Positions 5,506 to 10,691 of a stretch of 12,267 nt of DNA are shown here, in pieces (the first letter of the stretch is position 1; the number at the start of each line of letters is the position of its first letter). Source of the stretch: Actinomycetes bacterium (GTDB lineage Bacteria; Actinomycetota; Actinomycetes; Mycobacteriales; Micromonosporaceae); assembly GCA_023402505.1 (NCBI GenBank), contig JAEYGD010000145.1, forward strand, positions 1-12,267, given 5' to 3'. Under the pieces are notes generated by a model. It did not search any database, was not told the DNA's origin, and saw only the letters and a list, made by a program, of their open reading frames with translations. Both the position numbers and the translations under genes were made by a program.

Positions 5506-6263
5506 GCAAGGTGGCCCCCGAGATGCTGCCCGGACGACGGCCGCTGCCGCCGGGCATGGCCGCCGACCTGGCGCCGCACGCCACCACCATCGTGGCGATC
5601 TCCGCCGTCGGCGGTGTGGTGATGGCCGGCGACCGCCGGGCCACGATGGGCAACCTGATCGCCCAGCGGGACATCGAGAAGGTGCACCCGGCCGACGGGT
5701 ACTCCCTGGTCGGCATCGCGGGCACCGCGGGCATCGGCATCGAGCTGATGCGACTGTTCCAGGTGGAGCTGGAGCACTACGAGAAGATCGAGGGCGCGAT
5801 GCTCTCGCTCGACGGCAAGGCCAACCGACTGGCCTCGATGATCCGGGGCAATCTCGGTGCGGCGATGCAGGGCCTGGCGGTGATCCCGCTGTTCGCGGGG
5901 TTCGACCTGGCGGCCAAGGACCCGGCGCGGGCCGGCCGGATCTTCAGCTTCGACGTGACCGGCGGGCCGTACGCGGAGACCGGCTACGACGCGATCGGCT
6001 CCGGCTCGTTGTTCGCGAAGTCGGCCCTGAAGAAGCGGTACCGGTCCGGGCTGTCCATGGACGACGCCCTGCGGCTGGCCGTCGAGGCGCTGTACGACGC
6101 GGCCGACGACGACACCGCCACCGGTGGCCCGGACCTGACCCGGCGCATCTACCCGGTGGTGATGACCGCTACGGCGGAGGGCACCCACCGGCTCACCGAC
6201 GCGGAGTCCTCGGCGATCGCCGAGAGTGTCGTCTCCGGCCGTATGGAGAACCCGGGCGGCTGA
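5424..6263 (+). CDS. prcB: 20S proteasome beta subunit PrcB
   Basis: This 279-residue precursor forms the proteolytic beta ring. A 53-residue propeptide precedes the mature N-terminus TTIVAIS; Thr54 is the catalytic nucleophile released by autocleavage after PHA. Downstream the family motifs are all present: GGVVMAGDRRATMGN, the IAGTAGIGIELMRLFQVELEHYEK helix region (read from about residue 93), MIRGNLGAAMQGL, GSGSLFAKSALKK, and ALYDAADDDTATGGPD with the acidic loop typical of PrcB. The start is the GTG at 5424 on the basis of the ribosome-binding site and the expected propeptide length (57 in Mycobacterium tuberculosis). The first 14 codons are unusually A/T-ending and the start lies inside the 3' end of the HNH frame. 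It is followed 55 bases later by prcA, so the two are cotranscribed. Confidence 0.97.
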   Translation: MAAGFDPSGRLPDVFTNAGTSSFTAFLSKVAPEMLPGRRPLPPGMAADLAPHATTIVAISAVGGVVMAGDRRATMGNLIAQRDIEKVHPADGYSLVGIAGTAGIGIELMRLFQVELEHYEKIEGAMLSLDGKANRLASMIRGNLGAAMQGLAVIPLFAGFDLAAKDPARAGRIFSFDVTGGPYAETGYDAIGSGSLFAKSALKKRYRSGLSMDDALRLAVEALYDAADDDTATGGPDLTRRIYPVVMTATAEGTHRLTDAESSAIAESVVSGRMENPGG

Positions 6264-6302
6264 GGCCACCCGATCCGACCGCAGTCCCCAGCACAGCGCC
6301 GT

Positions 6303-6308
6303 AAGGAG
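6303..6308 (+). promoter_or_regulatory. Ribosome-binding site of prcA
   Basis: aaggag lies 10 bases before GTG 6319 and 16 before ATG 6325, so GTG is favoured. Confidence 0.6.
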
Positions 6309-6318
6309 AACCGCCGCC

Positions 6319-7143
6319 GTGGCCATGCAGTTCTACGCCTCGCCCGAGCAGATCATGCGCGACCGTTCCGAGCTGGCCCGCAAGGGTATCGCCCGGGGGC
6401 GCAGCGCGGTGGTCCTGAGTTACGCCGGTGGGGTGCTCTTCGTCGCGGAGAACCTGTCCAGCGCCCTGCACAAGGTCAGTGAGATCTACGACCGGATCGG
6501 TTTCGCCGCGGTGGGCCGGTACAACGAGTTCGAGAACCTGCGGCGCGCCGGTGTGCGGATGGCCGACCTCAACGGTCTGAGCTACGACCGGCGGGACGTG
6601 ACCGGCCGTGGGCTGGCCAACGCGTTCGCCCAGACCCTCGGGGCCATCTTCACCGAGCAGTCGAAGCCGTTCGAGGTGGAGATCTGCGTCGCGCAGGTCG
6701 GTACGACGCCGGAGGACGACGAGCTGTACCGGCTGACGTACGACGGGTCGGTCAACGACGAGCCCGGCCGGATGGCGATGGGCGGGCAGGCCGAGGCGAT
6801 CACCGGGGTGCTGAAGTCGAACCACCGCCCGGACATGTCGCTGAGTGACGCGGTGAAGGTGGCGGTGCAGGCGTTGAGCAGCGTCGGCGGTGAGGGCGGG
6901 GCGTCCCGCACGATCGCCGCGGACCAGCTCGAGGTGGCCATCCTGGACCGCGGCCGGGTGGGACGGACGTTCCGGCGCATCACCGGCGCCGCGCTGACCG
7001 CCCTGCTCGACGGCGGCGAGGCCGAGGAGGCGTCGGCGCGTCCGGACACGCCGACGGTGCCGACGGAGGAGGCGCACAAGCCGACCACGTCGGCGGGTTC
7101 GGCCGACCTGGAGGGCCAGGAGCCGGAGCGTCCGGAGTCCTGA
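6319..7143 (+). CDS. prcA: 20S proteasome alpha subunit PrcA
   Basis: This 274-residue non-catalytic subunit forms the outer alpha rings, which gate the chamber and receive the Arc tail. Its N-terminal helix SPEQIMRDRSELARKGIARG and the following AVVLSYAGGVLFVAEN are highly characteristic. DRIGFAAVGRYNEFENLRR, YDRRDVTGRGLANAFAQTLG and IFTEQSKPFEVEICVAQVG follow in family order. There is no N-terminal Thr, as expected for alpha subunits. The last 40 residues or so (from about 235) are acidic, Pro/Thr/Glu-rich and probably disordered; such tails vary among species. The start is the GTG at 6319; ATG 6325 would shorten it by two residues. It is the last gene of the pup-prcBA unit and converges with the dehydratase gene. 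Confidence 0.97.
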   Translation: MAMQFYASPEQIMRDRSELARKGIARGRSAVVLSYAGGVLFVAENLSSALHKVSEIYDRIGFAAVGRYNEFENLRRAGVRMADLNGLSYDRRDVTGRGLANAFAQTLGAIFTEQSKPFEVEICVAQVGTTPEDDELYRLTYDGSVNDEPGRMAMGGQAEAITGVLKSNHRPDMSLSDAVKVAVQALSSVGGEGGASRTIAADQLEVAILDRGRVGRTFRRITGAALTALLDGGEAEEASARPDTPTVPTEEAHKPTTSAGSADLEGQEPERPES

Positions 7144-7175
7144 GCCCGGGTTCCGGGGCCGGGCCCGGTGGGCTC
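7142..7175. terminator. Hairpin between convergent prcA and dehydratase genes
   Basis: gagccc (7142-7147) pairs with gggctc (7170-7175), enclosing further GC-rich self-complementary sequence (ccggggccgggcccgg, 7153-7168). It overlaps the prcA stop codon region and lacks a T-tract. Its position between convergent genes suggests a shared terminator. Confidence 0.4.
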
Positions 7176-7189
7176 CGGTCGTCGTGTGC

Positions 7190-8164
7190 TCAGGCCCTGA
7201 CGAGCGGCTCCCACCAGGCCCGGTTGTCGCGGTACCAGTCGATCGTCGCGGCGAGCCCGGCGTCGAAGTCGACGGTGGGTGCCCAGCCGAGGTCGCGCCG
7301 GGTCGTGGCGGTGTCGAGGGCGTACCGGCGGTCGTGGCCCTTGCGGTCGGGGACCGGTGTCACCCGGTCCCAGCCGGCGCCGAACGCGGCGAGCAGCCGC
7401 GCGGTCAGGTCCCGGTTGGTCAGGGCGGTGCCGCCGCCCAGGTGGTAGACGGCGCCGGCGCGGCCGGCCTGCTGGGCGAGGGCGATACCGTGGCAGTGGT
7501 CGTCGACGTGCAGCCAGTCGCGGACGTTGCCGCCGTCGCCGTACAGCGGCAGGGTGCGCCCGTCGAGGAGGTTGGTGACGAAGAGCGGGATCACCTTCTC
7601 GGGGTGCTGGTAGGGGCCGTAGGTGTTGGCGCCGCGGGTGATCACCACGTCGAGGCCGTGGGTGCGGTGGTAGGCGAGGGTGAGCAGGTCGGCGGCGGCC
7701 TTGGAGGCCGAGTACGGCGAGCTGGGGTCCAGGGGCGCGGACGGTGGCCAGGCGCCCTCGTCGACGGATCCGTAGACCTCGTCGGTGGAGACGTGCACGA
7801 ACCGGCGGGTGCCGTGGCGCAGCGCGGCGTCGAGCAGGGTCTGGGTGCCGACCACGTTGGTGGTGACGAACGGGGCGGCGCCGGTGATGGAGCGGTCCAC
7901 GTGGGACTCGGCGGCGAGGTGGACGACGACGTCGTGCCCGGCGACGGTGGCGTCGACGAGGTCGCTGTCGCGGACGTCGCCGTGGACGACGTGCAGGCGG
8001 GGGTCGTCGCGGACGGTGTCGAGGCTGCCCTCGGTGCCGGCGTAGGTGAACGAGTCGAGCACGGTGACCCGGTCCGGGCGCAGGGCCGGTTCGGCGCCGG
8101 TGAGCAGGCGTCGCACGTACGCCGAGCCGATGAAGCCGGCGCCGCCGGTGATGAGGATCCTCAC
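7190..8164 (-). CDS. dTDP-glucose 4,6-dehydratase-like SDR enzyme (RmlB family)
   Basis: This 324-residue NAD-dependent extended short-chain dehydrogenase likely converts a nucleoside-diphosphate glucose to its 4-keto-6-deoxy form for deoxysugar or cell-surface glycan synthesis. The N-terminal Rossmann motif is TGGAGFIGS (6-14). The strand-loop HLAAESHVDRSI (82-93) is typical of RmlB. The active site shows Ser-Thr-Asp-Glu in STDEVYG (126-132; T127, D128, E129) and Y151-x3-K155 in YSASK. RDWLHVDDHCHGI and the GGG near 250 also fit. No other sugar-pathway gene is adjacent, so the nucleotide (dTDP versus other) and product are not proven. The start is the GTG at 8164, giving the standard MRILITGGAGFIGS; a GTG three codons upstream (8173) is possible. 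A -10 box ends 8 bases before 8164, pointing to leaderless translation. The gene interrupts the prcA-pafA order. Confidence 0.88.
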   Translation of the reverse strand: MRILITGGAGFIGSAYVRRLLTGAEPALRPDRVTVLDSFTYAGTEGSLDTVRDDPRLHVVHGDVRDSDLVDATVAGHDVVVHLAAESHVDRSITGAAPFVTTNVVGTQTLLDAALRHGTRRFVHVSTDEVYGSVDEGAWPPSAPLDPSSPYSASKAAADLLTLAYHRTHGLDVVITRGANTYGPYQHPEKVIPLFVTNLLDGRTLPLYGDGGNVRDWLHVDDHCHGIALAQQAGRAGAVYHLGGGTALTNRDLTARLLAAFGAGWDRVTPVPDRKGHDRRYALDTATTRRDLGWAPTVDFDAGLAATIDWYRDNRAWWEPLVRA

Positions 8165-8171
8165 GGCTCGC

Positions 8172-8177
8172 ACCGTA
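8172..8177 (-). promoter_or_regulatory. Predicted -10 box of the dehydratase gene, near-leaderless
   Basis: On the minus strand TACGGT fits TANNNT. The expected transcript start (7 bases after its last T) is 8165, one base from the chosen GTG at 8164. Lack of a ribosome-binding site supports leaderless initiation. Confidence 0.45.
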
Positions 8178-8211
8178 CCCGCGGCGGCCGGTGGGGATGG
8201 ACGGCACCGGT

Positions 8212-8247
8212 GGACGCGGGTGGCGGCGGGGTGGGACGCGGGTGGCG
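8212..8247. repeat. 14-bp direct repeat upstream of pafA, 22-bp period
   Basis: ggacgcgggtggcg occurs exactly twice, at 8212-8225 and 8234-8247. The 22-bp period is about two DNA helix turns, so both copies face the same side. Relative to the predicted pafA start at 8289 the copies end at about -64 and -42, a usual place for an activator. The divergent dehydratase promoter lies on the other side at similar distance. Confidence 0.55.
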
Positions 8248-8276
8248 AGCGCTGCCCATCTGTCGTCCCGGGCGGC

Positions 8277-8282
8277 TAATGT
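8277..8282 (+). promoter_or_regulatory. Predicted -10 box of pafA, leaderless transcript
   Basis: TAATGT is a strong TANNNT -10. Counting 7 bases from its last T puts +1 exactly at the A of the pafA ATG (8289). There is no ribosome-binding site before that ATG. The -35 is weak (TGCCCA at 8253-8258, 18-bp spacer), which fits a need for an activator. Confidence 0.7.
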
Positions 8283-8288
8283 CTCATC

Positions 8289-9647
8289 ATGGAGCGGCGA
8301 ATCTTCGGCCTCGAGACCGAGTACGGCGTCACCTGCACCTACCGCGGGCAACGCCGGCTGTCCCCCGACGAGGTCGCGCGGTACCTGTTCCGGCGGGTGG
8401 TGTCGTGGGGCCGGTCGAGCAACGTGTTCCTTCGCAACGGTGCCCGGCTTTACCTGGACGTCGGGTCGCACCCGGAGTACGCGACGCCGGAGTGCGATTC
8501 GGTCGTGGATCTGGTCGCGCACGACCGGGCCGGTGAGCGGATCCTGGAGGGGCTGCTCGTCGACGCGGAGAAGCGGTTGCACGACGAGGGCATCGCGGGC
8601 GAGATCTATCTGTTCAAGAACAACACCGACTCGGCCGGCAACTCGTACGGCTGCCACGAGAACTACCTGGTCTCCCGGCACGGCGAGTTCGGCCGGTTAG
8701 CCGACGTGCTGATCCCCTTCCTGGTCACCCGCCAGTTGATCTGTGGGGCGGGGAAGGTGCTGCAGACGCCGCGCGGCGCGGTCTACTGCCTGTCGCAGCG
8801 GGCGGAGCACATCTGGGAGGGCGTCTCGTCGGCGACCACCCGCAGCCGGCCGATCATCAACACCCGGGACGAGCCGCACGCGGACGCCGAGCGGTACCGC
8901 CGGTTGCACGTCATCGTGGGTGACTCGAACATGAACGAGGTCACCACGCTGTTGAAGGTCGGCTCGGCGGACATCGTGCTGCGGATGATCGAGGCCGGTG
9001 TGGTGATGCGGGACCTGACGCTGGAGAACCCGATCCGGGCGATCCGCGAGGTGTCGCACGACATCACCGGTCGGCGCAAGGTGCGGCTGGCCTCCGGCAA
9101 GGAGGTCAGCGCGCTGGAGATCCAGCAGGAATACCTGGCGAAGGCGACGGAGTTCGTCGAGCGGCGTGGCGGTGACCAGACGGCGAAGCGGGTGGTGGAG
9201 CTGTGGGGTCGGGTGCTGCGGGCGGTGGAGACCGGCGACCTGGAGCCGGTGGCCCGGGAGATCGACTGGGTGACGAAGCTGCGGCTGATCGAGCGCTACC
9301 AGCGCAAGCACGACCTGCCGTTGTCGCATCCGCGGGTGGCGCAGATGGATCTGGCGTACCACGACCTGCGTCGGGGTCGGGGCCTGTACGGGCTGCTGGA
9401 GCGGCGCGGCGAGGTGGACCGGGTGGCGACCGACCCGGAGATCTTCGAGGCGAAGGAGACGCCGCCGCAGACGACGCGGGCGCGGCTGCGCGGCGAGTTC
9501 ATCCGGCACGCGCAGGAGAAGCGGCGGGACTTCACCGTGGACTGGGTGCACCTGAAGCTGAATGACCAGGCGCAGCGCACGGTGCTGTGCAAGGACCCGT
9601 TCCGGGCGTACGACGAGCGGGTGGAGCGGCTGATCGCCAGCATGTGA
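8289..9647 (+). CDS. pafA: Pup-protein ligase PafA
   Basis: This 452-residue ATP-dependent ligase joins the C-terminal Glu of Pup to substrate lysines. Its length equals that of the Mycobacterium tuberculosis enzyme. The N-terminus MERRIFGLETEYGV holds the nucleotide/metal glutamates E9 and E11. Asp57 in RLYLDVGSHPEYATPEC is the essential base. The motifs YLFKNNTDSAGNSYGCHENYLVSRH and INTRDEPHADAERYRRLHVI are shared with Dop, marking the common ancestor; PafA lacks the Dop-specific insert. The C-terminal domain ends KDPFRAYDERVERLIASM. It is separated from prcA by the convergent dehydratase gene and has its own leaderless promoter, so its expression is independent of the pup-prcBA unit. A 61-codon membrane protein gene follows. 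Confidence 0.97.
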   Translation: MERRIFGLETEYGVTCTYRGQRRLSPDEVARYLFRRVVSWGRSSNVFLRNGARLYLDVGSHPEYATPECDSVVDLVAHDRAGERILEGLLVDAEKRLHDEGIAGEIYLFKNNTDSAGNSYGCHENYLVSRHGEFGRLADVLIPFLVTRQLICGAGKVLQTPRGAVYCLSQRAEHIWEGVSSATTRSRPIINTRDEPHADAERYRRLHVIVGDSNMNEVTTLLKVGSADIVLRMIEAGVVMRDLTLENPIRAIREVSHDITGRRKVRLASGKEVSALEIQQEYLAKATEFVERRGGDQTAKRVVELWGRVLRAVETGDLEPVAREIDWVTKLRLIERYQRKHDLPLSHPRVAQMDLAYHDLRRGRGLYGLLERRGEVDRVATDPEIFEAKETPPQTTRARLRGEFIRHAQEKRRDFTVDWVHLKLNDQAQRTVLCKDPFRAYDERVERLIASM

Positions 9648-9699
9648 CGGCCTGGCCGGCCGGTGGGTGGTGTGTCGTGGTGTCCGGTCGGTGGCCCGG

Positions 9700-9705
9700 T
9701 AGGCT
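9700..9705 (+). promoter_or_regulatory. Predicted -10 box of the small membrane protein gene
   Basis: TAGGCT fits TANNNT and ends 9 bases before ATG 9715, so the leader would be only about 3 bases (or 6 if ATG 9718 is used). No ribosome-binding site is present. No clear -35 is seen. Confidence 0.5.
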
Positions 9706-9714
9706 GGCGGCGCC

Positions 9715-9900
9715 ATGATGCCTACCGAACCGGCCGGTCCCGGCTCCGAGAAGCAGAGCTGGGTGGAGCGCCGCCGCCAGAAGATCCGTGACGAGATCGA
9801 GCGCAATCGCCGTGGGGAGTACACGGTGCCCACCTGGGTGCTGGCTCTCGCGCTGGCGTTGATCGTGGGTGCCTGGGCGGCTCTGGTGATTTTCGCCTGA
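9715..9900 (+). CDS. Small single-pass membrane protein, 61 aa
   Basis: The N-terminal 38 residues are hydrophilic, with a strongly basic and acidic helix (SWVERRRQKIRDEIERNRRGEY). They are followed by one C-terminal hydrophobic segment (about 38-61, from VPTWVLALALALIVGAW to the end). The layout is that of a tail-anchored protein with its N-terminus in the cytoplasm. Two ATGs are adjacent (9715 and 9718); without a ribosome-binding site and with a -10 box at 9700-9705, near-leaderless initiation at either is likely. Codon use is G/C-ending and the membrane segment is clear, so I think it is real. I do not recognise a family. It follows pafA by 67 bases; a proteasome link is only a neighbourhood guess. 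Confidence 0.7.
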   Translation: MMPTEPAGPGSEKQSWVERRRQKIRDEIERNRRGEYTVPTWVLALALALIVGAWAALVIFA

Positions 9901-9938
9901 TTCGTCCTGCGGGCAACGTCACTTCACCCGATAAAAGT

Positions 9939-9968
9939 TTGCGGTCTCTGCAAGATCGCTCGTAGCGT
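9939..9968 (+). promoter_or_regulatory. Promoter of tetR with candidate operator, leaderless
   Basis: TTGCGG (9939-9944) and TAGCGT (9963-9968) are -35 and -10 with an 18-bp spacer. Seven bases after the -10 falls exactly on the GTG start at 9975, so the transcript is probably leaderless. The inverted repeat TTGC-N7-GCAA (9939-9953) overlaps the -35 and the start of the spacer; it is a fitting place for TetR autorepression. Confidence 0.65.
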
Positions 9969-9974
9969 CGTCGC

Positions 9975-10595
9975 GTGACGATCGACGACCAGGCTCCGTG
10001 CGGCCGCCGGGACCGCAAGAAACGACAGACGCGCGCCGCCCTGACCGAGGCCGCTCTGCGCCTGGTCGCCGCCCGTGGCCTGGATCAGGTCACCGTGGAG
10101 GAGATCAGCGAGGCGGCCGACGTTTCGGCGCGGACCTTCTTCAACTACTTCGCCAGCAAGGACGAGGCGCTGCTCGGTGACCCGGCGCCGGACCGCGACC
10201 GGCTGATCGGCTGGGTGGCCGCGGCGCCGCCGGAGGTGTCCGCGTTCGACGCGGTCCGGCTCGCCCTCGAGGACGTCGTCTCGGCCGTCGAGGCCGACCG
10301 CGAGGTGTGGCGGTTGCGGCTGAGCGTGATCGCCGCGAACCCGTCGCTGCTGCCCCGGCTCGTCACCGGCAACGCCGAGACCGAGCGGGTGATCGTCGCG
10401 GCGGTGGCGACGCGCCTGGGGCTCGATCCCGGGCACGCCCATCCGGCGCTGGTCACCGCGGTCGCCGGGGCCGCCTTCCGGACGGCTCTGCTGCGCTGGG
10501 CCGGCGATCCCGCGGCGACGCCCCTGCGGGACCTGGTCGGGGAGGCCTTCGACGCGGTCGCCGCCGGCCTGCCGGACCCGGTCCACGCCACCTGA
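9975..10595 (+). CDS. TetR-family transcriptional regulator
   Basis: This 206-residue repressor has an N-terminal DNA-binding domain (about 14-65): RKKRQTRAALTEAALRLV, then the helix-turn-helix VTVEEISEAADVSARTFFNYF (39-59) and the SKDEAL motif typical of TetR proteins. The C-terminal helical domain (about 85-200) is the ligand-binding and dimer part and does not identify the inducer. The start is the GTG at 9975, matching the promoter's predicted +1. It lies 96 bases upstream of an MFS efflux gene on the same strand with no promoter-like box between, so the pair is probably one operon that the protein represses until a toxic ligand is bound. The stop codon falls inside a tandem 20-bp repeat. 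Confidence 0.92.
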   Translation: MTIDDQAPCGRRDRKKRQTRAALTEAALRLVAARGLDQVTVEEISEAADVSARTFFNYFASKDEALLGDPAPDRDRLIGWVAAAPPEVSAFDAVRLALEDVVSAVEADREVWRLRLSVIAANPSLLPRLVTGNAETERVIVAAVATRLGLDPGHAHPALVTAVAGAAFRTALLRWAGDPAATPLRDLVGEAFDAVAAGLPDPVHAT

Positions 10596-10617
10596 TCCCG
10601 GTCCGCACCACCTGATC
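10578..10617. repeat. Tandem 20-bp direct repeat across the tetR stop codon
   Basis: Two adjacent 20-bp units (10578-10597 and 10598-10617) share 18 of 20 bases; they differ only at two positions in the middle. The TGA stop of tetR is in the first unit. The second copy is non-coding. It looks like a recent tandem duplication. Confidence 0.65.
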
Positions 10618-10681
10618 CCACCACCGTCCCGACCATCGCCCCGGCGGGTGCCGCCGTGGCCGATCCGCCCCGCACCACGAC

Positions 10682-10687
10682 AAGGAG
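10682..10687 (+). promoter_or_regulatory. Ribosome-binding site of the MFS gene
   Basis: aaggag lies 4 bases before ATG 10692 and selects this ATG over the in-frame ATG 16 codons later. Confidence 0.7.
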
Positions 10688-10691
10688 TTCG

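Noticed and set aside
9648..9714. Terminator after pafA
   Set aside because: The GC-rich cggcctggccggccgg cannot form a stem with a proper loop and there is no T-tract.
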